A stretch of DNA of 64,000 bases from Corallium rubrum (Eukaryota; Cnidaria; Anthozoa; Scleralcyonacea; Coralliidae), in assembly GCA_964035015.1 (NCBI GenBank), contig OZ036007.1, positions 7,804,840 to 7,868,839 of the forward strand, read 5' to 3'. The position numbers and the translations under genes are program-made. How positions within the stretch are numbered: position 1 is the stretch's first letter; each line of letters starts with the position of its first letter. Shown in pieces: positions 25,801-34,470 of the stretch. The notes under the pieces were generated by a model. That model made no database searches and was not told where the DNA came from. It worked only from the letters and a program-made list of their open reading frames with translations.

Positions 25801-26230
25801 TTTCAAAAATCATTTTCTATACATTTATATTTCAGGAACTGATCGAAATAATATGGTTGAAATGGCTGAGCCATCTGTAAACTATCCCTTGACATCTGAA
25901 AAAGTCTTGACGATGTTTGAAAATGCAGACATTATCTGGTCCAGTGACTTGGAAACAAAAACTAAACAAGATCTCATCCTCAGCATGGCTTCATCTGGCT
26001 ATTACAACAGTATGTCAATGTGCAAAGCAGCGCCAAAGAAAGCTGAGTTGAATGTTCTCCTCAACAATGCTCCTGCGTCTTACTACGGAATGTTGCTGAG
26101 ATTTAAGCCTGGACACTACTATTATATGTGCACAAGAAACAACAACTTCACAAATCGCAACCAAAAAGGAAGACTTCACGTCTCTGCTGCTAACTCAAAT
26201 TCTACTGCTGCTGCTAAAACAGTTCGCTAG
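13815..26230 (+). CDS. DD3-3-like secreted protein, copy B (complete, 10 exons)
   Basis: Exons: 13815-13970, 16388-16465, 18070-18256, 19245-19400, 20429-20641, 22172-22589, 23243-23305, 23968-24266, 25092-25136 and 25836-26230. They join in frame to 669 residues and stop at TAG. Residues 1-21 form a signal peptide (hydrophobic [11 protein letters not shown], likely cut after VAG). The mature start [15 protein letters not shown] and the block [17 protein letters not shown] are hallmarks of the DD3-3 family, whose molecular role is not known. The C-terminus has [20 protein letters not shown], which resembles a cupredoxin strand and loop but lacks the usual copper-ligand spacing. The product is predicted to be secreted. 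It is a tandem paralogue of copy A on the same strand with identical intron phases where both are visible. Introns are swollen by SINEs, foldbacks and microsatellites, but every splice site is canonical and no lesion was seen. Confidence 0.92.
14048..14105 (+). repeat. hammerhead-like repeat end
   Basis: GACGAAGGGCCTTCGCTCG and AAACGTTAGACTCC recur here as in the 1.8-kb palindrome, in single orientation. The first box reads CCGACGA, so the hammerhead core C-T-G-A is not conserved in this copy. Confidence 0.5.
14120..14636. repeat. ~120-bp satellite, about four units
   Basis: Four diverged units share TTCTCTCTAGAGRTCCAGT, ACCAGAGTAAACTAAACTA and AACTCTATCAG at regular spacing. The array runs straight into a 5S-SINE fragment, and part of the unit resembles the SINE body, so it may have grown from a SINE tail. 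Confidence 0.75.
14637..14712 (-). mobile_element. 5S rRNA-derived SINE, head fragment
   Basis: GGTGGTCACCCATCAGAGTA and TAACTTCAGTGGTGAGAGG match the minus-strand head of the family at 12.4 kb. The rest of the element is missing. Confidence 0.7.
14713..15398. other. intron 1 of copy B, nothing recognised
   Basis: AT-rich intron sequence without an identifiable repeat family or exon. Confidence 0.4.
15399..15607. mobile_element. ~209-bp MITE (AAGCCTGGTTCTCATATG termini)
   Basis: Inverted termini of ~40 bp (AAGCCTGGTTCTCATATGTC and complement) with GGCGACCATCG-type inner pairs. No coding capacity. Confidence 0.75.
15618..15884 (-). mobile_element. 5S rRNA-derived SINE, copy 3
   Basis: Full-length minus-strand copy: CACCCATCCAAGTACTAACC marks the 5S promoter region and TGTTGATTTTACGGAGGG the body. 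Confidence 0.82.
15975..16347 (-). mobile_element. tRNA-derived SINE plus a tandem tail fragment
   Basis: A full minus-strand unit has the tRNA-like head at about 16115-16188. It is followed without a gap by the tail of a second unit, up to 42 bp before exon 2 of copy B. Tandem SINE arrangement as at 19.6 and 47.7 kb. Confidence 0.78.
16641..16734. mobile_element. short MITE (~94 bp), copy 1
   Basis: Ends AACTCATTCCTGTCC and GGACAGGAAAGAGTT are inverted. The core TCTGGCGTTAGCCAGA is itself palindromic. Two further intact copies lie at 32.6-32.8 kb. Confidence 0.75.
17011..17940. mobile_element. composite foldback element carrying a recombinase-like fragment
   Basis: Outer inverted ends AATTCATGAATTATTAATGAG (17011) and complement (17920-17940). 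Inner inverted blocks are GATAAAGCAT...GATCTGTATG at 17047 and its complement near 17750. Two perfect hairpins lie inside, at 17187-17246 and about 17590-17700. A partial relative of one inner end lies at 19.46 kb, and outer-end sequence recurs at 51.56 kb. Confidence 0.65.
17325..17567 (+). pseudogene. N-terminal fragment of a Crypton/tyrosine-recombinase-like protein
   Basis: An ATG-initiated 80-residue frame ends at TAA. The segment [19 protein letters not shown], followed by [19 protein letters not shown] and YSKSS, resembles the N-terminal core-binding part of DUF3504/KCTD1-like and Crypton-derived recombinase-like proteins that are abundant in cnidarians. The catalytic domain is absent. 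The frame sits between two perfect hairpins within a foldback element and inside intron 2 of copy B, so capture by the element is likely. It could also be a short expressed protein. Confidence 0.5.
18683..19169. mobile_element. TTAA-ended foldback element, copy 3
   Basis: TTAAAGTGTATATGAAATG at the left and its complement at the right. The arms pair over ~230 bp each around 18,930. Intron 3 of copy B. Confidence 0.85.
19562..20376 (+). repeat. three tandem units of the tRNA-derived SINE
   Basis: Three head-to-tail units with starts near 19,577, 19,841 and 20,116 (periods ~264 and ~275 bp) are almost identical. Unit 1 lacks a short stretch around TTAAAATGTATA. The array ends 52 bp before exon 5 of copy B. 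Confidence 0.85.
20822..21552. repeat. (ACCAT/ACCAC)n pentanucleotide array
   Basis: ~730 bp of degenerate CATAC/CACAC pentamers in intron 5 of copy B. Open frames through it are artefacts. Confidence 0.95.
21553..21934. repeat. (AACAC)n(AACGC)61(AACAC)n array
   Basis: About 61 perfect AACGC units (21601-21905) are flanked on both sides by AACAC units, directly continuing the ACCAT array. Every central unit carries a CpG. Confidence 0.95.
22618..23009. mobile_element. TTAA-ended foldback element, copy 4
   Basis: Begins TTAAAGTGTCTATGAAGTG and ends in its complement. The interior differs from other copies (GCGCTATCAACTCTC), which suggests shared ends with exchanged cores. Intron 6 of copy B. 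Confidence 0.8.
23334..23795. repeat. (GGTGA)n array after a splice donor
   Basis: ~90 GGTGA units start ~30 bp after the exon 7 donor at 23306. Each unit contains GGTGAG, itself close to the splice donor consensus. Confidence 0.95.
24304..24797. mobile_element. TTAA-ended foldback element, copy 5
   Basis: Same subfamily as copy 1 (TTTAAAGGGCATATGACTCG ends). Uninterrupted, with arms pairing over ~200 bp. Intron 8 of copy B. Confidence 0.85.
24798..25091. other. intron 8 remainder of copy B
   Basis: AT-rich sequence with no recognised repeat; ends at the acceptor of exon 9. Confidence 0.4.
25197..25606. repeat. 15-bp minisatellite, ~27 units
   Basis: Units of the form TGAAATGGTACTTTG vary mainly at two positions. 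Because 15 is a multiple of three, both strands show long repetitive open frames, which are artefacts. Confidence 0.93.
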
Positions 26231-26559
26231 TACTAAGCCTTACTTAACATGCACTGAGAACAGCCTTACGATATATATCTAAGCATGGTCCTTATAACTA
26301 GTTGATATAAACTTTGTGATTGTCATTCTGTTATGTTAAGATTTGGGGGATGACCATACTTTTAATAGATTTTGGGATTATTATTGGCCTTCAAGGCAAA
26401 GTGTTATACTTAATTACCTATATAGTGTAGATTCTTTTGAATCACATATCATCTTAAAACTGTAACTAAAGTAAATATTTGGGTGAATACAACCTATTGT
26501 AATAGTTTTTACTTTTTGATTATATTGATGTTAAAGTGTATTGCACAGTAAGCTAGCAA

Positions 26560-26565
26560 AATAAA
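26560..26565 (+). promoter_or_regulatory. polyadenylation signal of copy B
   Basis: AATAAA lies 330 bp after the copy B stop codon, a plausible 3' UTR length. Confidence 0.5.
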
Positions 26566-27090
26566 GTTCTCAGCAAGGTAACCAGTACAGGTATATTTGT
26601 TATTTCATAGTACTCATGACCACAGCAAGCCCATCACTAATAACACTATAAAACGTATGTTATTTTTTGATGTATTGATTTAATTAATTATTTTTTTCAT
26701 CTAGACTATCTATTTATTAATTCATGTATATGAATAAATAGATAGATAATTAATTAAATAAATAAATTAACATATAATACGTACAATATATATTATTTAT
26801 TAAGAACTAATATTTATTTATAAGAGCTATATTTTCGGTATTTTATACAAGACACATCCACTAGCAACTTGGGCACTTCACATACTCAATATTGTTGACA
26901 AAACAGTGTTTACAACTTTTGAATATATTAATGGCTAGAAAATTGTAAAGAAACATATCTGTGGACACTCTTCTACTTAATTTTGTTGACTTTTCTCATT
27001 ATTCTTCCTGCTTCGGTAAACAAGGTAAACCTGTCCGCCATTTTGTTTTGCCTGCAGGTGAATAGTGCAGGATATCCCGAGCTAGAGGAA
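26566..27090. other. intergenic spacer before the transposon
   Basis: AT-rich with a small palindrome at 26,695-26,770. The arm GCAGGTGAATAGTGC at 27054-27068 is inverted at 35106-35120, on the far side of the transposon. Confidence 0.5.
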
Positions 27091-27096
27091 CCAATC
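27091..27096. repeat. left target-site duplication CCAATC
   Basis: Direct repeat with 35086-35091, immediately outside the TAC/GTA termini. Confidence 0.8.
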
Positions 27097-27167
27097 TACG
27101 GTGGCCCCTATCGGCAAACACAACAATAAAATTACCTGAACAGAAGACTAAGTTATCTTATCACAAA

Positions 27168-27488
27168 ACAAAATTACCTGGGCACAACACAGAATTAGTT
27201 GTGCATAACACAGAATTAGCTGTGCACAACACAGAATTAGCTGTGCACAAAACAAAATTAACTGTGCACAACACAGAATTAGCTGTGCACAACACAGAAT
27301 TAGCTGTGCACAAAACAAAATTATCGGTGCACAAAACAGAATTAGCTGTGCACAACACAGAATTAGCTGTGCACAAAACAAAATTATCGGTGCACAAAAC
27401 AGAATTAGCTGTGCACAACACAGAATTAACTGTACACAACACAGAATTAACTGTGCACAAAACAAAATTACCTGTGCACACAAAATTT
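27168..27488. repeat. subterminal 21-bp minisatellite, left array
   Basis: About 15 units of the type ACAGAATTAGCTGTGCACAA, each with the palindrome GTGCAC. The right-hand array at 34.7-35.0 kb is the same repeat inverted. Confidence 0.93.
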
Positions 27489-27599
27489 TATCTACACTAG
27501 TTCCCATGTCCTTGACAGTTTGACCGAGTGTACGTTTGTATCCATGTTTTCCAGCATTCTACTGTCTTATTTTAAAAATGTATACTTAAGCTAGCAGTT

Positions 27600-29725
27600 A
27601 TGTTCTGTGCTTTTTGTCGGCAAAATCTTCCAGAAAACAGTGTGTTTTGTACAAAATGTGGAAAGGAGTTAGGGACAAGCAATCGTGATAATCAAAGATC
27701 AACGACAACCTCGATGCCAAGAACAAACGCCATGTCTGTTAATAATTCCACTGCATCGTTAACTTCGTCTTCGTCGTCTTCGGGGAAAAGATGTCTTCCT
27801 TTTGAGAGCTTTTACGCCAAGAAAAGCAATGAAAGGTCGTCACACTTTAAAGTCAGTAAAAAATCAGGTAAAAAGCGTAGTGATGAGCCAGACGATACTT
27901 TTGTAAACGTTGGTATGATGAAGCATGAAAAAGGCGAAACTAAGCCGATGAGGGGAAAGACATTGCCCTTAAAAGTAAGGAAGGACGTTGGATATGACGA
28001 ATTTCTTGAAGCAGCATTGGTTAAACGTAGAGCCTATGATCGGTCATTTGATAGAAGTATAAAGTGGATGTTAGTTTACCCAGATGGAAAACTTGCTAGA
28101 ACATTGCCAGGATCTACTGAAAGTTTTACTGTAAGGAAATATAAAGAAGATATTGGAAAATCATACTCGAGAATAACAATTTACCTTTGTCCTTTGTTTC
28201 CTACTGATGAAAATACTGACAATCCTGGCTCTACTGATAACGACTTTTTCAATGGTGATTATGCCGATTATGAATCATTAATACCTATTGATGTCCTTGA
28301 AGAAATGCTGCCAGATGACACATTACTTGAAAATGTCTTCAGTGAAACTGATGGGAATTCATGTACAATTGCAACCTCAGCCAATTCTTCATCCTCACCA
28401 GGAGTTGAGTCCTTGACCAGTACTTGTTCCTTGCAAAACACGATGCAGGTTAGTGGTAACACTGCTGCTAGTAATCCTCCCATAGTAAATATTGATGATA
28501 CTTGTGATGAAGAGGTCTTGGAGTGGTCTTCCCTAAGAGATGCCCTCAAGTCAAAGTTGCATGTCATTCTATCTGTTAAAGTTGTTGACCGACTTAAATT
28601 GGTTGTTAGAAGAAGAAAGATTTGGTCAGACACAATGGAAAAGCTTTCTTTATTTTTCCCCCTAATAATGGTGGATTGCCAAGCAAAGAGGTGACATTCC
28701 AGCCTTCAAAGTGTTCTTTGGATGTGAAATTTATTGGTGAAGAAGGTATTGATCAAGGTGGACTTACTAGGGACTTCTTCTCATCTGTCTTTGATGCTGC
28801 CCGTACACATGTGATGCAAGGCAATACAGAAAAGCAGTACTTTACCCTTCAGCACAATTGTCTTGCACTTGAGGCCAGGGAGTATTTCTTTTATGGTGTG
28901 TTGGTAGGTCTTGCACTTTTACATGGTTGTCCTGGTCCTCGGAACTGGGCTCCCAGTCTCGCTGCATATATCTTGCAAATGGAGGTAAAAGAAGCATCAA
29001 TACATGAAGTACCTGACTACGAGGTTCGAACAAAGCTTTGCTGCTTGTTGAAATGTGAGTCAGATGAACAATGGAAAGAACTTCTGTTGGACTTCCCAGA
29101 AAGATTTGATGCAGGATATACAAAGGGGCAAATTTCTTTTGGAGAAAAGAACCGTTTTGTTGCAAAGATCATCTACCACTTTGTCATTAGCGTTTGTCAT
29201 GAGGAAATTCAGCAACTCGCAGAAGGTTTAAGGAAAGTTGGTGTCCTTACATTGCTGGAGAGATTCAAGGAGGATGGTATGGAGGAGCTGATCCCATCAA
29301 CGAATCTTTCATCATCAGAAATCTTGGCTTTCTGGCAGGTGATTTATTCCCCTGAAGGTTCCAACAACAGAGTAACAGAGGAAGATATTGTCTACAACTT
29401 CTCCTTCTTTCTTGATGAAGTTGCACAGGGAAGAGTTAATGGCATACTAACCCATGATGTTGAATCTGGAGAAGCTGCAAGTACAAGCATTTCTCTACCA
29501 GATGTTATGCAATTTTTGACAGGGGCACGGTATTTCTGTCAGTCTCTGTCACAAGCAAGTATTGAATTTGATCATGAAGCAGTTGAAGGGAGGCGGATAG
29601 AGGTCAGTACTTGCTCATTAGTCATCAAGTTTCCTTGTAATTTGAGGTACACTGGATCTTCCAAAGATTTTGTCAGGAATCTTTCAGAAGATATTGTCTG
29701 TTCACCTGGATTTGGAAAGGCATAA
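27600..29725 (+). CDS. HECT-type E3 ubiquitin ligase carried by the transposon (one frame break)
   Basis: The first frame runs 27600-28694 and the second is open through 29725. Homology crosses from one to the other near 28,640-28,660, so one base is missing or a -1 shift is used. Order: zinc ribbon at residues 3-20 (C-x2-C-x10-C-x2-C), a Ser-rich stretch ~45-62, a folded segment ~150-200 (RSFDRSIKWMLVYPDGK), an acidic stretch, then HECT. HECT marks are LKLVVRRRKIW, FIGEEGIDQGGLTRDFF, LEAREYFFYGVLVGLAL and the catalytic context EVSTCSLVIKF, with the Cys codon at 29612-29614, 36 residues from the C-terminus (SPGFGKA). A HECT ligase forms a thioester with ubiquitin on that Cys before transfer to a substrate. 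The closest recalled relatives are G2E3-like HECT proteins. The start ATG lies ~110 bp inside the left repeat array. The frame break could mean decay, sequencing error or recoding. Confidence 0.85.
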
Positions 29726-30884
29726 GCTGATAAAACTGTACAGTAGTAACTTTCTAACTTATACATGTTCAATTGCTATGACAAATCTTATATGTGAGGT
29801 ACCAGCTATATAGATACAGACTCACTGGTTAGTTAACATTACTGTATTTTGTATCTACTATAGACCCCTTGCACATGACGTCAAAATGGGCATCTAGGGG
29901 GACAACTTCAATGTTCCCACTAAGATGGCAGTTTTTACATCATGTGCAAGGAGTCTGAACTTAAGATATATTTATTTCAAATTCAAGTGGAGATGTTGTG
30001 TTACATTTGCAAACTTTTATAAGTTACATTAATTCAGACAATTATTATATAATTATTTGAAATTTGGGCTTGTCCTTTGTAATTTTTGCTATTTGAAGTT
30101 AACCTTTTATCATGTGTCACATTTTTAAGTTGGACTACCAGTAGGTATGATATACATGTAATATGATCTAATATAATTACTCGGGCTACCTGTGGTAGCC
30201 GAGTCTAGGTTTCGGCTCTGTTATTTTTATTTATTTATTTTCTATTTTTGTGTCGACAAATTGCAATTCTTGCGCAACATTTCCCAACAGCCTTTGCGAC
30301 CCTGAAGCGTGCTCAAATGATTTCATCATGGCTGATTTTCATGCACGAGTGACGAGTTTTTTCTTCTCCTGACGGACTTTGGTTGTGTTGTTCGAAGTGA
30401 ATTTGTGTTTTAATGATAAACACGCTCACAATGCTTACAATAGACTATAGTAGACTTGGGTTGGTCGGCGATCTCGATAACCGTACGCTGAAAATGTGTA
30501 GTACTCGATCAACTCTCGATCAATGTGTTCTCGATCAATTTTATACATGTGTTATTAAATTGTACTGAAAAATGTTGCTCAAGTGCTGTAAATCAAAGAA
30601 CAAAGAAAGTTGATAAAGCCAACTTGCAAGTGAAAGGTAAACATGCTATGTTTTACATCTTCATCGATTCGAGGTTGACATTTAGCCGAACTGACTTGTG
30701 TCTGTAAATGCTGTTATGTAAATGTATTCAGGTTTAAACTGTATTAATATTTGTGGTTTGCTTCATTTTTGCTTGTATTGTTTATTATTGATTTATTGTA
30801 CTGATGTCTTGCAAATAAAAGTCGATTCTATTCAACAGTTTATACATTATTTTCATCAAGTGTGTATTATTGTTTGGGTACACC
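29726..30884. other. 3' flank of the HECT gene inside the transposon
   Basis: Non-coding. At 29,867-29,957 a short foldback (CTTGCACATGACGTCA and complement). From ~30,178 a block starting ACTCGGGCTACCTGTGG has a possible inverted partner near 32,090, which may mark a nested element. Confidence 0.5.
30814..30819 (+). promoter_or_regulatory. candidate polyadenylation signal (+)
   Basis: AATAAA ~1.1 kb downstream of the HECT stop codon; the only good candidate before the minisatellite. Confidence 0.35.
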
Positions 30885-31960
30885 AATAATTGGCCACCAT
30901 TTCAATGTTTCGGTACACCAGTATGGCTGCCATTTCATAGGACATGCTATGTAATCGAGTGAAATGCCCAATATCACTTATAATATGGCCACCATTTCAT
31001 TGTTTTGGTCCACCAGTATGGCCACCATTTCACTGTTTTGGTACACCAATATGGCCACTTAGTATTTCATTGTTCTGGTACACCAATATTGGCTACCATT
31101 TCATTGTTTTGGTACACCAATATGGCCACTTAGTATTTCATTGTTTTGGTACACCAATGTGGCCACCATTTCATTGTTTTGTACACCAATATGGCCACCA
31201 TTTCAATGTTTAGGTACACCAGTATGGCTGCCATTTCATAGGACATGCTATGTAATCGAGTGAAATGCCCAATATCACTTATAATATGGCCACCATTTTA
31301 TTGTTTTGTACACCAGTATGGCCACCATTTCACTGTTTTGGTACACCAATATGGCCACTTAGTATTTCATTGTTTTGTACACCAATATGGCCACCATTTC
31401 ATTGTTTTGTACACTACTATGGCCACCATTTCATTGTTTTGGTACACCAGTATGGCCACCATTTCATTGTTTTGGTACACCAATATGGCCATTATTTCAT
31501 TGTTTTGGTACACCAATATGGCCACTTAGTATTTCATTGTTTTGGTACACCAATATGGCCACTTAGTATATATTTCATTGTTTTGGTACACCAATATTGA
31601 CCACCATTTCATTGTTTTGTAGACCAATATGGCCACTATTTCATTGTTTTGTAGACCAATATGGTCACCATTTCATTGTTTTGTACACCAATATGGCCAC
31701 CATTTCATTGTTTTGGTACACCAGTATGGCCACCATTTCATTGTTTTGGTATACCAGTATTACCACTATTTCATTGTTTTGGTACACCAGTATTACCACT
31801 ATTTCATTGTTTTGGTACACCAGTATTGCCACTATTTCATTGTTTTGGTACACCAGTATGGCCACTATTTCAATGTTTTGGTACACCAGTAATGGCCACC
31901 ATTTCAATGTTTTGGCAGACCAGAATGGCTGCCAAATCAATGTAATGGTACACCAGTATA
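30885..31960. repeat. 33-bp minisatellite with higher-order duplication
   Basis: ~30 units of CCACCATTTCATTGTTTTGG plus TACACCAATATGG. The array includes two copies of a tRNA-SINE tail (30943-30990 and 31244-31291) 301 bp apart, so a block of several units plus the SINE tail was duplicated together. Confidence 0.9.
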
Positions 31961-32601
31961 GCCGCCAGGATTTTCTCTATGATGAATATTCCACTACTAC
32001 AGTCAATTGACTGAAAGTTGCATCAAATTCAACCATTAACTCCAAACAGCACTGCTGTTGTTATATTATTTTGCAAGGCGCCAGCCCACAGTAGCCCGAG
32101 TTCACGCCTAGTGGGTGTCTTGTTATAATTATATTATTATATAATGTTATATTATATAATATTATTATATACTTATAGTATTATGTATTTGCTTAAACAA
32201 CAGTTATTATATATATTCTTTATTTTCTGTAATATGTTAAATGTTCCCATTTTTTCATGTGTAATGACAGTGTGTGTGATGTGTCTGTTACTTAAGTACA
32301 TCAAGCAAGTAGTTTTTCAAATTCTTTGTGAAAATGTACTTTTCTCTGAGATTTTCAACTGATATCATTACTGACTGCAGAGGATACATCACAAGGTACA
32401 GCATGTATAGGCACACAGCCCCCCGAAAACTAAATATTCCCAAATTTTAAGCCTGAATTACAATAATATTGTTACAGGTCATGTAGCAAATTTGCCCCTG
32501 ATTTTGCCCAAATTTTCTACGTGCATGTGCTCTGATTTTCTTTGTGCAGGATTATTAGTGGCAGCACTGCCACCTTGTGCAACTACTGTATTTCCTCACA
32601 T
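31961..32601. other. transposon interior, nothing recognised
   Basis: AT-rich, with a possible inverted partner of the 30,178 block near 32,085-32,100 (CCACAGTAGCCCGAGT). No open frame of note. Confidence 0.4.
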
Positions 32602-32698
32602 AACTCATTCCTGTCCGGGGGCTTCCCCAGAGGTGAATAAAATCGTCTGGCGTTAGCCAGAATAAAATACTAAAGACCAATTCGGACAAGAAAGAGTT
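32602..32698. mobile_element. short MITE (~97 bp), copy 2
   Basis: AACTCATTCCTGTCC ... GGACAAGAAAGAGTT with the palindromic core TCTGGCGTTAGCCAGA. Nearly identical to copies 1 and 3. Confidence 0.8.
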
Positions 32699-32717
32699 AA
32701 TTAAAGAGATAGTTTAT

Positions 32718-32815
32718 AACTCATTCCTGTCCAGGGGGCTTCCCCAGAGGTGAATAAAATCGTCTGGCATTAGCCAGAATAAAATACTAAAGACCAATTC
32801 GGACAAGAAAGAGTT
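32718..32815. mobile_element. short MITE (~98 bp), copy 3
   Basis: Second near-identical copy only 20 bp after copy 2, same orientation. Its core reads TCTGGCATTAGCCAGA, one change from copy 2. Confidence 0.8.
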
Positions 32816-33187
32816 AAGCCCCCTGGTGACTTATTAATTTTGTGTCCTCAAAAGAGGAGCTTATTAGGGGGCTTAACAGAGGAAGGAGGGTTATTTAATT
32901 TTCTAAGTCAAAAAAAGGAAAAAACCCGTTGTTGTAGACAGACAATATATAGGTTTTTCACTTGAGGTGGTGGTGTGGTGTGTGCTTAAGAGGGGTGCTT
33001 GTTTTTTTACTTAATTGGGGGGGGGGGGGGGGCACTTCATATAAGAAATGGTAACTAAGGTTTTAGCAAAGACCTTGGCCGTAACAATCTGAGTTCGAAG
33101 AAAAACGATGCATCCAATTACATCGCGTGAACCCCCTAGATGAGGAGATCTGCTGTTGGGGTATTAAATGCTTTTCAATAAAATATG
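32816..33187. other. transposon interior with a small foldback and poly(G)
   Basis: Short inverted pair TTAAGCCCCCT / AGGGGGCTTAA at 32,814-32,879 and a G-run at 33,017-33,032. No gene seen. Confidence 0.45.
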
Positions 33188-33193
33188 TTTATT
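33188..33193 (-). promoter_or_regulatory. polyadenylation signal of the transposase gene
   Basis: AATAAA on the minus strand, ~65 bp beyond the transposase stop codon. Confidence 0.5.
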
Positions 33194-33258
33194 AAAAAAA
33201 AAGACCTTGGAAAGAAATATAATTACGTTTTGTTAAAAAATAAAAAGGGTAACTGAAA

Positions 33259-34470
33259 TTATTCTGGTTGTGCCTGTTCCAGCAGATTGTGGTACAATTC
33301 TATGGCCTCCCTCCAAGTATGTGGTGGAGCTAAGTTTAAGAATTCCATCACATATGCAAAATACTCCGAGTAGTCGTTGTCATTGTCTGGAGCTGTGCAA
33401 TACTCCTGCATGTCTTGCATTTCTTGTTCAGAAACTTGATATGCACAATTGTTTTCAGCCAAGAAATAGAGTTCATCTGGTCTACCAGCCACTGTGTCGT
33501 GTCTTGATGGTCGGATTGCGTGGGTATTCCAGTGGTCCTTTACATGATCAAGATCATTCTGGATTAGCTCTGAGAAACAAAACCATAGACATTCCTGGTG
33601 CATGACTGTTGTTTGAATGATACCTCGTTCACGCAAGTCCTTAAAAAAATCAACCCACCACTGGCCCCTGTTTCGACTAAAGAATGACCACCAGCATTCA
33701 ATACGTTGATTTGATGGTGACGTGCCATATCGATGAGCACGCAAGCCGGCAAATTCGTCGTTGTAGTTCTGGCGAAAATAACACTGCATCGCTGACATTA
33801 CTCCGTTCTCAGTTCCACAGTCAGTTTGGACAATTGTAGGACAACAGCCATGTTCTCTGACGCACTCTAAGAAATACTTGCCAATAACATATGGGTTGTT
33901 GTTTGTTCTGGTTACCCTCAGCCACATAATCCTACGGCTAAAGCCGTCAATGCAGCCGTGTATAGGGAACCCAAACGGTTTCAATTTGTCATGCCCATCT
34001 ACATGCCAACACCAGTTTGGTCCAGGGTTTACATATTGTCTGCGTTTGAATCGGTGATTTCGTCTCATGCTTGAACCAACTGGATCCATCTCACGAAGTA
34101 ATCTCTGAACGGTACTTCGTCGTGCATATATTTTGTATTTCAGACGGAGGCAATGCCACATGCTACGATATCCTTGTAAACACCCAGGACCATCTGCTTC
34201 GATTGCTATTGCCGCGCGAATTTGCTCCTCGTCTTCAGCAAAACGTTTTCGTTTTAAGCCATATTCTTGAAGTCTGCTCTGGAGTGTTCTCACACACATC
34301 TTAACTCCATGATGCTTTTCTAAGAATTGCAAAATTGTATCATATTGAAATCCTTTCCCGAAATAATAACGTATCAAGCCCTCTGTTGTTTCCAATGGAT
34401 AACCACAGTTAGCACAAAAATTTAGACAATTGTCTAGATTTGCCATGCAAATCTGGCAAGTATTTTCCAT
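33259..34470 (-). CDS. DDE integrase-type transposase (IS3EU-like)
   Basis: Single-exon 403-residue frame from ATG at 34470. Order: zinc ribbon C5-x2-C8-x10-C19-x2-C22, a helical DNA-binding-like region ~30-75, a second one ~95-130 (YRSMWHCLRLKY, RRSTVQRLLREMDP), then the integrase core. Catalytic acids are read as D158 (HVDGHDKLKPFG), D217 (VQTDCGTENG) and E258 (NQRIECWW), 59 and 41 residues apart, as expected for an RNase H-fold integrase. It would cut the transposon ends and join them to target DNA in the nucleus. The start codon lies ~215 bp inside the right 21-bp array. The frame is intact and all catalytic residues are present, so the enzyme may be functional. Similar integrase-core proteins are, as I recall, common in cnidarian and fish genomes. 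Confidence 0.88.
   Translation of the reverse strand: MENTCQICMANLDNCLNFCANCGYPLETTEGLIRYYFGKGFQYDTILQFLEKHHGVKMCVRTLQSRLQEYGLKRKRFAEDEEQIRAAIAIEADGPGCLQGYRSMWHCLRLKYKIYARRSTVQRLLREMDPVGSSMRRNHRFKRRQYVNPGPNWCWHVDGHDKLKPFGFPIHGCIDGFSRRIMWLRVTRTNNNPYVIGKYFLECVREHGCCPTIVQTDCGTENGVMSAMQCYFRQNYNDEFAGLRAHRYGTSPSNQRIECWWSFFSRNRGQWWVDFFKDLRERGIIQTTVMHQECLWFCFSELIQNDLDHVKDHWNTHAIRPSRHDTVAGRPDELYFLAENNCAYQVSEQEMQDMQEYCTAPDNDNDYSEYFAYVMEFLNLAPPHTWREAIELYHNLLEQAQPE

Noticed and set aside
27168..27488. Repeats with GTGCAC palindromes considered as CRISPR or operator array
   Set aside because: Tandem 21-bp minisatellite without spacers, mirrored at the other end of a transposon.
28268..29165. Minus-strand frames within the HECT gene
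   Set aside because: Antisense shadows; no family resemblance.
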